Assembly (NCBI GenBank): GCA_037039685.1
Contig: JAWNGF010000005.1
Location: forward strand, 3,348,001-3,412,000
Length of the DNA: 64,000 nucleotides
Origin: Ceratobasidium sp. AG-K
Taxonomy: Eukaryota > Basidiomycota > Agaricomycetes > Cantharellales > Ceratobasidiaceae
Reading direction: 5' to 3'
Of this stretch, positions 1-10,926 are shown in pieces. The translations under genes and the position numbers were made by a program. The notes beneath the pieces were generated by a model that saw nothing but the letters and a program-made list of their open reading frames with translations, was not told the origin of the DNA and did no database searches. The stretch's first letter is position 1; the number at the start of each line of letters is the position of its first letter.

Positions 1-1251
1 AATGAGAATTATTGGCCAGCAGGTGTTTTTTCGACGCTTGAAGGGACACAAGCCATCGATTGAAACCCCAAGTGCAAGTTTGCGACAATCCTCGAAGTGA
101 TAATGACTTTGTTTTTTGCTGTCTATCTCCACCTTGGTACGTTTTAGTCTCTCATATTGCTCGCCGCCGAAGATCTTGTCTATGTCGCCCGATTGCTGAT
201 AATTTGTGCGGTATTCAAGCTTCTCGCAGGTGGATTTGTTGCAGAAAAGGGCAAGGACTTGGGGGATCATAGGGACATAAGAAAAGACTGAGTATGGTTG
301 GCCAGCTGGGTTCAGTCGAGGTGCGTTGCAGTAAGGACATTCCTGTAAATCGCCTAGATAGCTGGTATAACAGATGCAAGAGTTCTTGCAGCAATGATAC
401 TTGACGGATGTTAGCGCCGAGAGCGAAAGCATTTGCGCGCGCACAAGTTTCAGCGATCGCAAACGGCCGTGGGACTTTTTGTGGATAAAAGCGTCTTGCA
501 TTGCCTTGTAGCTACGGACAGTTGGCTTGTACTGAACTATAAATTTAAATGATAGAATATTGTCTAGGATACTAGGCGTAATAGAAAGAGGTGCTATTAA
601 TATAGAAATCAGCCAGAATAGTGTCAAATGCACCAGAGAGACTTACCATTCCTTGCCGCATCTAATGTGAATCCCGCTCGCAGCTGTGCCTCGGGCGACA
701 AGCCACCAGTCGCCGGGTTATATCCCTCATTACCAGGGTCGGATGCATCAGATCCGGGGTGTCCAGCGGTCAAATCTGAATCGCTGGTGGAGAGGTTGGT
801 GGACTTTGTTACAGTCCGATCGCCAACGTCTGTATGCGGATGTGCGCGCATAACTTGCTCCCAGATGTGAGTTAGGTCAACTTCGGGTATAGGATCAGGG
901 ACCTGGGCATTTTCGGGGATAAGGAGGGGTAGATCGGGGGGTCCGGGGGTGCTATCAAACATGGGGTGCATGCCGCCGGCGGGTTTGGACTGAGCAACGG
1001 CGGATCCACGGCGTGCGCTGAGCGACGCCCTACTGGATAAATGGCGACGAAAGCTCTCTCTGTATTATTGTAATTTAGCATAACTAATTGATAGTAAATT
1101 GGATTACTCACCGTGCCCTTGCCAGACGTTCGCTCGATTTACGTCGCTTTTTTCGCCAATTTCCTTGGAGGTGACGCTTCCGCGTCTCGGTTGTCACCAG
1201 CTTGTTAATGTTGCAGTCGCCGCAATTGCAGGGGACTCTTCTTTTTCCCAT
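1..1251 (-). CDS. Tnp2-family transposase, N-terminal part (runs off left edge)
   Basis: Transposase of the CACTA superfamily, which would cut at the CACTG ends and move the element. The chosen start is the ATG at 1251-1249; it opens directly into a Cys cluster (CNCGDC, residues 8-13) followed by a basic stretch. Exons read as 1251-1112, 1059-647 and 536 to beyond 1, with GTGAGT and GTAAGT donors and ACAG and TATAG acceptors. The third exon gives the Tnp2 hallmarks: paired Cys motifs (HCCKNSCICYTSYLG, then ECPYC), the stretch MIPQVLALF, and near the edge DGLCPFKRRKNTCWPI. The frame is open through all three exons, so this copy may be intact. The C-terminal half, including the catalytic region, is outside the window. 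The start is only 414 bp from the divergent accessory gene, so the two probably share a promoter. Confidence 0.85.
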
Positions 1252-1665
1252 TTCTGCGGCGGAGGGTGCATGCAAGGAGCGGGCACGTAAAATTTCCGCC
1301 TGTGGCGGGTCGCCACTTAAGCGCCGGGATGTCTATAAAGACAGACGGACTCTGTGCGCGCATCCCCCTTGCTCCCGACCACCCCCCTCCCCAGTTGACC
1401 TCCAAACAACCTCCTCAGATTGTTTGGACACCTTAAATAGACCAAGGTAAATATCTCTGCTCATCCCAAATATCTCATTTTTATCGCTGACTCTGAACCA
1501 CCATCCGCGCGCACAGCATTCATTTTGCTCTCGCCCTCCACATCCCCCATTATCGATTTCATTATATTTCCCAGTAAGTACAAAGCTTGCTTATAGGCTA
1601 CCTAGTTGATTGACGCGCTCTGACGCACTCGTTTGCACTTTTTCCTTAATTATAGCGCATTCATT
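1252..1665. promoter_or_regulatory. Bidirectional promoter between Tnp2 and the CACTA accessory gene
   Basis: A 414-bp interval separates two divergent start codons. It contains TATAAA at 1334-1339 pointing towards the plus-strand gene, a C-rich tract near 1360-1395, and a likely 5'UTR intron (GTAAAT donor near 1446, TATAG acceptor near 1655). The interval is recognisably conserved in the short CACTA element (about 61600-62035), including the TATA box (TATATATA there), which argues for function within the element family. Confidence 0.6.
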
Positions 1666-4279
1666 ATGCCGCCGGTCAATCACCCCAACCCCAGCGCCAC
1701 ATTGAAGTCCGGTGCCACATCGAAGTCCAGCGCCAATGATCAGTCTCATAGCGCTATCATACACGTGGGGAACGGAGGTAAGTGCGATCAAATTTCATTT
1801 CCCAACCTCGTGGCTGATCATGATCGGGTCTAGCTACGGTTGAATTCATCAAGAATAACACTGGTATACGCATTACAAACGCCGATGGCACCACCGAAAG
1901 GCACCGCATCCTTCCAAAGCCCGCTGACGCTTCAGGCCCCGGGCTTGAGGAGAAGCTACGATGCAAAGGCCCCAAAGCCGCCAAAACCCACAACGACTAT
2001 TTAGACTACCAGGTAAGTACGTGTCGCTCGCGTTTGATTAATACTAACTTCATTTAGACCAAGGTCCGCAACGACACCACGACTGCGCTCAAGGGGGAAA
2101 CCAACATCTTGTGGAAGGATTGCCCCTTGGAGGCAAAGCTCCGTGTTACCAACGCGGTAAGTAAATCTATTGTTTATTTTCGCCCGACGCTCATCTACTT
2201 TTACAGCTTAAATTCAAATATCCCTACTTCTACCGGTTCCAGAACGACTGGGCCGGCCAGGAGCTTATGCGGCGCGTGCTCGAAAACAAGCGCGATCACA
2301 AGGCCAACAAGACCGTCGCGAAACGTGCCGCGGCCGCCCAGCGAAAGGCAAAGGGAAAAGGCAAGGAGCCCGCGACCAGTGAGAACCAAGGCAACGAGGC
2401 TCCCTTGACTACGGCGGACGCGGAGACTTTAGACACCAAAAGTAAGTCGTGTTTAGTTCTCTATTTACATTTTATTGACTCTGGAGTAGCTGGCAGGGCT
2501 GGCCCAAGCAACTCTGAGCGCACTGTTGGTTCTGAACCGTTGCGCATACAAGCCGAGCCAAACAAAGACGAGGGCAAGGACGAGGACGACATCAACAGCA
2601 ACAAGGAAATTGAGCGTCGCGAGGAACCTAGTCGCCCTCGAGCACGCCCCAAGGTATGGCTCCATACACCCATTTTCCTTATTCTAACTCTAATATTATT
2701 TACAGCCAATTCAGCGTATTGAGACGGATGAGTCGGCCGGGGCCCCCGTCGCTGACAAGCCAGCCTCTCCAGTCGCAAGCACCGTCTGTCGTACGAGCAG
2801 CCCTGGACCATCGGTAAGTGAAGGCTGATTTACCTATATGATCCTAAGCAGCCTGCTAATTTGTCTTTAGGATACCACGGGTGCCTCCAACCAAATCAAC
2901 AAGTCCTCTAAGGTACGAGCCCTCAACTGGACTTTGTCGGGCAATTCTGACGGCTACTTAGAAACGCGAGCCTCCTGGCGCGGAGGAATCGACCGACTCG
3001 GAGGACGAAGTGCCAGTTAAACCAACCAAGGTAAATTGTCTAAACGATCTTTATTCGATGTATTTGATACACTGACACTTTTCCCGTAGAAAATCAAGAC
3101 TTCGCAGGCCAGTCACAAGGAAACGGAGAACACGCCCGTCGAAGTCCCAGTTCCTCCCGCGTCGAAAGCCAAAAGTGGCAAAAACAAAGTGAGTTCTCCC
3201 TTCAACGAATTCAGGCTCCACTTACCGCGTTCGCAGAAACAAAAGGTCCCGGCAGCCGAGCCCGACGACCCAGAGAGTGAGGAGGACGAGGTCGCGCCTC
3301 CAACTAAAAAGGCTAAGGCAGCCAAGGTAAGTTCTTGCGCCAACGGATTTATAGCCAACTAATACCTCCGATAGAAGCCAAAAGCGACCGCGACTCAAGA
3401 AGAGGAGAGCGAAGTCGACGAGGACACCTTGGGAACAGTCGCCCCGCTGCCTGCCGCTAACACCACGAAAAATAAGGTATTTATTCATATTAATCTTTAA
3501 GAATACATTATTGACTATCAGCAGAAACAAAAGGCAGCGGAAGACGAAGGGGGGGAGGCCGTGCCGGTTACTGCTGGAACGAAGGTAAGTATGAGGAGCG
3601 TAGCCCCGCTGATGCTCACCGATTTGTGTAGAAACGCAAGGCACCCGAGCCCGAGGTCGATTCCTCGGACTTGTCGGAAGTCGAGGATGTGGGCAAAGGC
3701 AAGTCCAAATTCCAGCCTGAAAGCGAGCCTGAAGAGGTCGAGGTCGAGGAGGGGGAAGAGGACGAGGAGCCTGTTGCGCGAAACCCGAACGGCAAGAACG
3801 GCAAGAAGGCGACGGGGGGGAAGAAGAAGGAACAAGTAAGCGTCTTGTTCGAGGTCGTTTCACCTACTGAGTATGAATCGCAGAACAAAGCCGCCCAGCA
3901 AGATCCTTGGGACGCTGAATACGCCGCGCAAGTTGCGGAGGCCGCCCAGAAGCTGACCCCGGCGCAAAAGCGAGCGGCGACGAAGGCCGCCAAGGAAGCT
4001 CAGGCCGGCGCCGACAAGGCCGCTAAGGAAGCCCAAGCCGCCGCCGACAAGGCTGCCCAAGTTGCCGCCCAGCTCAACGACCCGTCGACCCCCGACGCCC
4101 CACCTAAGAAACGACGCAAGAACGCTAAGGCCAACGCGACCACCCTACCGATGACTCGCGCGGGAAAGGAGGAAATCATTGAGTCGGTCGTCAAACAGAC
4201 CCGGTAAGTGCCCAGTGCTCGTTCTTATAAGTCATCATGACGACTTCAATCTAGCGCGAGAAAGCAAGTCGTCCGCTAA
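1666..4279 (+). CDS. CACTA accessory gene: lysine/acid-rich protein with many small exons
   Basis: No named family recognised. The ATG at 1666 (MPPVNHPNPSAT) opens a chain of about 14 exons, each joined in frame by good donors (GTAAGT, GTGAGT, GTATGG) and acceptors, ending at TAA 4277-4279. The N-terminal third is the most structured (KFKYPYFYRFQNDWAGQEL, coded near 2212-2268). The rest is disordered: alternating acidic tracts and KKxK clusters, many exons starting right after the intron with Lys-Lys/Lys-Arg, then an Ala/Lys helix-like segment (coded 3890-4075) and a terminal basic patch (PPKKRRKNAK). The pattern suggests a nuclear, DNA- or chromatin-binding protein. Its divergent placement next to Tnp2 inside one element is reminiscent of TnpA in plant En/Spm, but homology to TnpA is not shown. 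A degraded copy lies at 62036-62620. Confidence 0.75.
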
Positions 4280-4439
4280 TCGCTCGGCCGGTCCAGCTCT
4301 CAGTCCCCCCAACCGCTTCGTCTTAAAGTTCGTTTCGTTTACTCTTCGCTATTCGGTGAGTTGCGATTTCCCAAGTTTTATCATGTTCACGCTGAATTCT
4401 CTTCAATTCTAGCTTTTTTCATTTCGATGTAGGTTTATT

Positions 4440-4982
4440 TGTATGTATCCGCCACCCCCCAGACAATCCGCGACAACCTCCCGGACCAACCGCGCTTTAC
4501 CCCCGGATTCCCATGGACGCTCCCGATTTTTATTTTATTTCGTGTAGCTTCGACCAGCCTCTCCTGGCATTTCTTTCGGACTTTCCCGGACTTCCCTTCG
4601 GATTCCCCGTATGTTACCCCCGGACTTGGCCTGCGACGTACTTCTCCTACGGACGCTTCGGACTTTTCTTTCGAACTATCCGCATGTATCGATCGGATTC
4701 CACTAGTGTGTAATTAACTCATTAATCATATTAAAAACTTTGTACATTAATCCGAGAGTGACTTGAGGACAATCCGGGAGGTCGGCAAATGCATACGAGG
4801 AACAAAAGCCCGGACAGTCCGGACCTCCGGACCGTCCGAGGGTCCGGATTTTGCCGACAATCCGGACCTAAAGTCCCTATGCCCGTCCTAGTGCACCGGA
4901 CCGGACCTTACCCCCGGACGCTCCGGAAGTCGTACACGGATTTCCTGCTTCCGGATCGTTCGGAAGTGGGGGGTCCACAGTG
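4440..4982. repeat. CACTA subterminal repeats and right terminal inverted repeat
   Basis: More than a dozen TCCGGA, CCCGGAC, TTCGGAC or similar hexamer/heptamer motifs occur in both orientations between the accessory gene and the terminus. The last part is densest, with overlapping palindromes around TCCGGACCTCCGGACC (4818-4833). A near-identical block sits at 63100-63272 in the second element. Subterminal motif arrays of this kind are the binding sites of TnpA-like proteins in plant CACTA elements; that role is inferred here. Confidence 0.75.
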
Positions 4983-5847
4983 ATCGAATATTACAGCCGT
5001 GCAAATGTCTAACTTGTGCGGGGTGGAAACCTAACGTATCGCGTTTTTCCAACGTTCCAACTTAACAGCATATAGCACACCTCAACGTGTTCACACCGCC
5101 CGCAACTCTCTTACTCGCTGGCAGGCAACTTATAATAAAATCTTATGCCTCAACAATGGCTGACTATGTCCGAGGCTACTGCGATACCTACTCCCTTTGA
5201 CGTGGGCCCTAGGTTAGAGGGTTCGTCGAGCGCCTCGAAGAAATAAACACCACAAGTCATGCACCTCGAGCTCCTTTTCACCTTTAAACTAGGCATAATC
5301 CCAGCACTCTGGTCAAGGATATTTTATTCCCGACAGAGAACCTGTCGCGGTCAACGTTTCTCGAGATTTGAGAATTATCCTGGCTTGGGCGCCTTATCTA
5401 GTTTCCTTGGGAAGAGCTTAGTGGATGAGACAGGCTATATGCGTGTACGGTATGTGTGTGAGGGTAACTTGGTTATCGCTACTATTGACCTTTGTGGACC
5501 GTGCTTACGTGTGTTCATAAATTCGACCATCGGTTAAACCCAGAATTGGGATATTGAAAAATAAAATACTTCCCAGCTAGCGACCCAATCCGGGACACCC
5601 ACCAGCCGCGACGTAATGAAGATGATGAGATGATAGCGCCTCATGCCGGCATTTAACCTTCTTTCACGCTAGTATAAGACTAAGCTTCTAGCATTCGGCC
5701 GCCGTCAGTACACTAGGTGGTATCCCATTGTTGACTGCAACGTTTTGAAAACGGCTCTGAGATTGAGAAGTCCACGGTGACGTGATGAGAATTCGTTGAG
5801 ACCCTATGTAATATGGTATATGCTATCATGAAGATGTAACAAAGTTT
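4983..5847. other. Intergenic, no gene seen
   Basis: I find no supported coding region, RNA gene or clear repeat in this interval. It begins immediately outside the CACTA terminus and ends at the stop codon of the next gene. Confidence 0.5.
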
Positions 5848-6751
5848 CTAGCCGGCCCACTCCTCGACCGAACCTGGGACCGAAGGGCTACGCGCCGACG
5901 TTAGAATCGCGACATCACCATCCAAGGAATGCATACCGTCTATTTTCTTCCATTTTCGTCTGAAGACTGCACCGCCCTTGGTGCCTTTCCCTACTTTCCT
6001 GTTGGAAGTAGATATCGGAGGTGGGGCATCAAGAGGGGTAGTCACGCGGACTGTGCGCCCACTAGTGAAGCGGCTAAGTTTTGCACAAAAGTTGTACAAA
6101 CGGGGCACTCACTTTACAACCGGCTCAGCCAGTTCACGTAACCTTCGTCTTTTGGCCTTTGACCCCGCTTTCCTCGACTCTTTCCGAGCGTGTTTGCGAT
6201 CGGACGATTGATTAGCCGCAGCCGCAGCCGCAAAGATCGAGTCTGGTAAACGATTTGATAGTTTTGGAGCTGGGGTCGATTCATCTGCTTCCTCATCGCT
6301 GGATTCCTCGTCTTGAGCGTCTTGCATCGCTCGAGCCATACGAGCCTCCAACGCCGGATCGCTAGGTCCGCCCTCGTCCTCTCCGCCCTCGCCCTCTCCT
6401 TCCTCCTGCACCTCGATCTCGCCACCCTTCGGCTTAGTAGACTCGATAAACTTCTCCCTCGCCTTGTTTTTCTCCTTTCTTCTCTCTTGCACCCTGCACA
6501 AATACAGTTGAAACTCCATACTTGAATCGCGCATTACACAGGGCTTACTTTAATTGGTGCTCCTTGACCGCTACATCCCTAGCATCCGCCGCCGCTCGAC
6601 CTCGAGTAAGTGTCACAGCCTCAGGGGAATCAGAGTCATTATCGGAAGATTCTGAGCCAGAGTCTATTTCATGGATGGGGAGATTGGGTATCGGGGCGTC
6701 TAGTGCAGGAAAACTTTTTTGTTTGCGGGAGGTGGTTGTAGGCCGAGACAT
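5848..6751 (-). CDS. Charged, probably nucleolar protein (possible U3 snoRNA-associated type)
   Basis: Three exons: start ATG 6751-6749 (MSRPTTTSRKQKSFPAL), a GTAAGC donor near 6543, a second exon to a GTGAGT donor near 6110, and a last exon ending at TAG 5850-5848. The product is about 280 residues. It has an acidic serine-rich N-terminus, a predicted coiled, Lys/Glu-rich helix (RRKEKNKAREKFIE), a second acidic stretch, the segment KLSNRLPDSIFAAAAAA, then a strongly basic cluster (SKAKRRRLREL) and a C-terminal segment with GKGTKGGAVFRRKWKK. This arrangement resembles fungal rRNA-processing proteins of the Bud21/Utp16 (U3_snoRNA_assoc) kind. That match is from memory of the pattern only and is uncertain. 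A nuclear or nucleolar location is likely. Confidence 0.65.
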
Positions 6752-6985
6752 AGCACCAGGATATCAACAGAGCGAACCAAATGCCAGCTATACTTTATGT
6801 CTTCGGGTTGTTTGAGTAATGCCAATGGAAGATATCCAAAGAGTTTTGCGGAGCTGGTACTGGTGGTGGTCGATCTCCAAGACGTCAATATCATCACGTG
6901 ATGCTAGCGTTCCTGTGTTATTGGACAGAAATAAATTTAATGATTCTGAGGGGAATATTTTGAGAGGAAACAGCATATTTTCGAA

Positions 6986-8889
6986 TCATGGTTTAGGATC
7001 TACATCCATAGACGTCCCATCCGGCTCAGTTGCTGCCGACGTCTCCACTCCCGCATCTGACGCTACCGTCCCAGCAACAACCTCCGGTCCTGCAACAGCC
7101 TCTGGTCCCGGAACGCCCTCTACAGGCGTCCCAACAACCTCCCCAGCAGCCCCAACAATAGTCTTTCTCCTCCCCCTACCTCGTCCTCGACCAGCAGTGC
7201 TGCTCTTCCGCTCGACCTTTCTCTCTCTCCTCGTCCCACCCGCCTCGTCCTTTTTCCCTCCACTTGCTTCGTCCCTCCTCGCTACTCCACTGTCGGGATA
7301 CCAATCAACCGGCGCAAACTTTCTCCGACAGGCATTCGCCCCGCGTTCGAGGTACTCTTCTCTCGTGACGCATAGCTTTGGAAAGATCCAGGGCGACGAG
7401 GCGAGAACCTGGGCTGCGTTATATGTCGACGTCAAGGGACTGCAACGAAATCGTCAAAAACACATTGGACCGATGGAGGCGAGCGTACTTTTTCGCACGG
7501 TACAATTGCACTTGATACTCTGTCGGAGCCAGCGCCCTCAACTCGTTATACCTTAGACAAATGTAAAATCATACGTGAGGCGAAACAAAACCCCAAACGT
7601 ACAATCTCGACTCGAACCCTTTGAACAAACAATTTCCTCCAACCAGACCGATATTTGCCCATGCGATACTTTGCATTTCTTCCGGCAAACTCTCGATTGA
7701 GTGCGCGATGGTCTGGGGTAACCCAACTTGTGCGAGCCCAACGTCCGAAGGTGTAAATAAAACCTCGGGAACGACGAACCGCTCGCTATGCATCGGAAGA
7801 AGTGTATCCGATTCTTCTATGGTCGAAGTTGGCGTTGCGATATACCCAGGACGAGGAGGCTCGGTCGCAAAACTCGGCAAAACATACGATTGCGCAATGG
7901 GCGACTTTAGGTTCGACCTATACTCCCGTTGGAGATAATCAAGGCGGAGAGATGAGAGACGTACCGACAAATCTCCAAATCCCTCCCGAAATCAGAAGAG
8001 ACGAAACAACACGCTTCTTTAATCTGGTTGATGATGTGCGTCGACTCGGTCATGTCCCAGTGCCGGAACGAGACAAGTTGTTTGAGATGGTTGGTGAGGA
8101 GTTTGCCTCCCACGTCGAGCCGGCGGACCGATGGCCACTGAATGTCAGCAGGATGAATCGCGGTGGGGGCTTGTCGTTGGAGGATTGGGGTCACGTGTGT
8201 GAATGAGAATCCGGAGTCGACGATCACTGCGCATTCGGGCTGAATTTCCTTGGGGGGTCCGAAGATGTCACTGAATGGAGTAAGGGCGGCCGCTGCAAGG
8301 CATGTCAGGAGAGTAGAGAGTAACGTAGATCAAACTCACGGGGGCACCGATAGTATGATGCAAACTCCCACTCCTCAAATACCATTTGATCGTATGTCTC
8401 TTGTATAGCGTGCATGTTAAAGTTGGGTTCGGTGACGAGAAACGTATGTTCGCGTGGGTTGATCTATAAGGAAATGAGTGAAAAGGAAACTTCCAAGTTG
8501 GAGGACTGGCCTTGAAGCCATTCTTTCCGAAGAGTATTCTATCCCAAACAGCCTTTTCGACGTCCCAATCCGTCAAGTATCCCTAATTACTATGCAGGCG
8601 AATTGGCATCTCATTTGACCAAGGCGCTCCAGGTACATACCCGCTCGAATGGAAGTCGATAATGCACAATCGAGTAATCGAGCGATTCATCGAACTCTGG
8701 ACCAATGAATTGTTTGTTTTTCTCGCCTTTGAGGCGGACCACCGCGTTTGGAATCATCCTAAACTAGGTGAGTGCAAATTAAAGGGGGAACATCAAACCT
8801 CACCTGGGTTCCTCTTCCGAGGGGAACAATCCACATTTGATAGAGTGGGCACCATTATCAAAAACGAGAACCGGCGGATGACCCGCCAT
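6986..8889 (-). CDS. ARP6: Actin-related protein 6 (SWR1 chromatin-remodelling complex subunit)
   Basis: ARP6 is a nuclear actin-fold subunit of the SWR1 complex that exchanges H2A for H2A.Z. The start ATG 8889-8887 opens with the first phosphate-loop-like motif ([16 protein letters not shown]). Eight exons are traced. Diagnostic segments are [101 protein letters not shown] and the ARP-type ending ([18 protein letters not shown]). After the conserved end there is an added tail of about 90 residues, first Arg/Gly/Lys-rich and then Ala/Val/Glu-rich, finishing at TGA 6988-6986. One intron (8510-8464, 47 nt) starts with GC rather than GT. The neighbour at 8943 is divergent, only 53 bp away. Confidence 0.93.
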
Positions 8890-8942
8890 GGTGGTTGAGC
8901 AGGGACAAATGCAGGTCACATGACCTCCGATCTCTGCTTCCG
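8890..8942. promoter_or_regulatory. 53-bp shared 5' region of ARP6 and a divergent PPR-like gene
   Basis: The two start codons (8889 minus, 8943 plus) are 53 bp apart. No TATA box is seen. Transcription of one gene must start close to or inside the 5' region of the other. Confidence 0.5.
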
Positions 8943-10831
8943 ATGTCCACCTCCGGCCTGGCAGGATCTGCCTCCTTTCGGGCTGCGCTCAGAAAAACTT
9001 TGAAGTCTCTGGAACGACACAAGTACGCCAACGCCGCACTAGATTTTCGTGAACTGGTCAAAAAGCACCATGTGCCTTCCGCTGTATTCACCGACGCTAC
9101 AAAAGAAATCCAAGGTCAATCTCCGGATCGGATGGCGCTCTCGATAGCCACAGTCGGAGCTCGCCTCTCTTTGATAACCCACCAGCTCGACACTGCGTCT
9201 GGCTTTGTCAACTTCCTCCGCGAACAAGACGACACACCCGGCCAGGTCAATGATACACTGTACGATATTGCACTCGGCTTGATAGATCTCGAGACTCGAG
9301 AATCCTTGTCCCACGCCGCGACCATGCTCCAATCTATCCCTCCCGAGAACATGCCTCCCTCTCTCATCAAACGATTTTACGAAGCTAGCTCGCACCATCC
9401 TGCCCTAGTAACTAAAATCTGGTCGCACTGCCGAAACCGCGACTTACCCTTGCCCAAGCACCGCGCACTAGCCGCAGTTCTCAGTTACCTTACCCAACAC
9501 AAGAACTACCCTGAAGTTATTTCAATCATCAGCTCCCAGCTCAAAAACCTCGATACCGAGAGCAAGAAGCTACCCCCATCCATTCCACTCGACGTCGCAC
9601 CCGAAATCCTCACCTATGCGATCCGCGCAGGCGCCACAGCCCAGGCACTCCAACTCTGGGAAATCGCCGCCGCCGAAGTGGGCGAGATAACCCGCCCACC
9701 CAGTCCCGACCAAAAACTCTTTCTCGGAAGTCCTCAAATGACCCACGCATTCGTCCGACACTTTACAAACCTCGCCGCCAAGAAACCATTCGAACTCAAT
9801 GGATGGCATCGAGACCAACTCAAAGGAAATCCAGACCTATTCTCCCAAACTGCGAAGAGGATATATGCATCCTATGCCGCCGTACACGGATTCGACCAGT
9901 CTGGGGCAGGGTACATGCAAGCGGACCACTACCACATTACCACCGCCATCGCTTGCCTATTCGAGCTCAACCAGTTCACCGATGCCCTCGAAGCCCTCGA
10001 AACGTTCTTCAAGCGCAACGAAGCGCCCGATGCACATGATTTTGGAATCATCCTCGCCAGCCTGGCCCGTCGACATTCCGGTCGAGCCGTACAAATCTTG
10101 CTCGAGGCTGCACCTGCTCGAATACCGGGATTCAAACCCAACGCACACCACTATAGCATCGTCCTACACCAATCCCTCATTCAAGGGAAAATAGCCGAAG
10201 CCTGGCGAGTGCTCGAATACGCTCGAAAGGCGGGATGCGGCTCGATCGATCCGAGCGTCTTGGACATGTTTGTTCAACACAGCCTCGAGGAGATCCGACT
10301 GAGCTGGATGTCGAGCGGACCGGGTCGAACGAATCCTGTAGACGAGGATACGCGTAAACGAATGAATTCTGCGCGAATAGCGACATTTCATCAAATCAAG
10401 GCGGCGCTCGAAATTCTAGGACAAAAAGCCAACCTATCCACTGTCCGACTGGCGATCGAACGTGCCATTCAAATTCGGAGACCGCTCTTGGCATGGGATA
10501 TTCGCATGTGGGCACAGAGCACTGTCTACTTGGCCGCGTACACCAAAATGACAAGGAAAGGAAGCAATGGGACAAGGGCAAAGCGAGCGCGTGGAGGATC
10601 GCCAAGTCGTTGTGGAGCTCATATCAGCGCGAACAACTATCCGAGGCGGAACTGTGGTTCAAAATTCGAGCAATAGGTGTGCCGTTACCTAAGGAGGTGG
10701 AGAGGCAAGAGGCCTTCTGGAAGGAGGCGTTTGAGAAGGAGGACGAACTGGAGGATTTGGCATTACAGGCTCCCGTGTCATTGAGAAGACGGCCCGCAAG
10801 TCAAACAGGAACTGCTTCACAGCCTGGATGA
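8943..10831 (+). CDS. PPR-like helical-repeat protein, probably mitochondrial
   Basis: The first in-frame ATG is 8943 (MSTSGLAGSASFRAALRKTL); the frame is open upstream to a TTG but has no earlier ATG. The N-terminus is Arg/Ser/Ala-rich without acids, as in a mitochondrial targeting peptide. The body is a run of helical hairpins. The clearest 35-residue repeat begins near residue 398 (PNAHHYSIVLHQSLIQGKIA), with related hairpins before it. Such proteins bind organellar RNA. The frame changes near 10510-10560. A short intron at 10508-10560 (GTGGGC donor, AAAG acceptor, 53 nt) would join into the downstream frame (KQWDKGKASAWRIAKSLWSS) that ends at TGA 10829-10831. Its splice sites are weak, so a sequencing or real frameshift is an alternative. 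It is convergent with the alkaline phosphatase, 95 bp apart. Confidence 0.75.
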
Positions 10832-10926
10832 ACTATTGTAATCGCTTTGATTAAATTCAAACCAATTTATTGCCGCAAATTTAATCCTAATACAATACTA
10901 CAAATCCGTCAGAATCACTCAAATCC

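Larger units (their letters stand above)
1..4982 (-). mobile_element. CACTA (EnSpm) DNA transposon, right-hand part
   Basis: This is the right portion of a CACTA-class element cut by the window edge. It holds a Tnp2 transposase on the minus strand, a divergent accessory gene on the plus strand, a block of TCCGGAC-type subterminal repeats, and a right terminus ending GGGTCCACAGTG at 4982. The reverse complement of that end starts CACTGTGGACCC, the same terminus seen at both ends of the short element at 60409-63272, where a 3-bp duplication proves the boundary. The base triplet after the end is ATC (4983-4985). The matching left copy would lie outside the window, so the target duplication cannot be checked here. 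Confidence 0.85.

Noticed and set aside
3222..3863. 213-codon open frame on the minus strand
   Set aside because: It is antisense to the Lys/Glu-rich exons of the CACTA accessory gene; its Pro/Leu/Ser-rich content is the complement of AAG/GAG codons.
6819..7556. 245-codon plus-strand open frame
   Set aside because: Antisense to the ARP6 C-terminal exon and tail; the minus strand has clear ARP6 similarity and splice sites.
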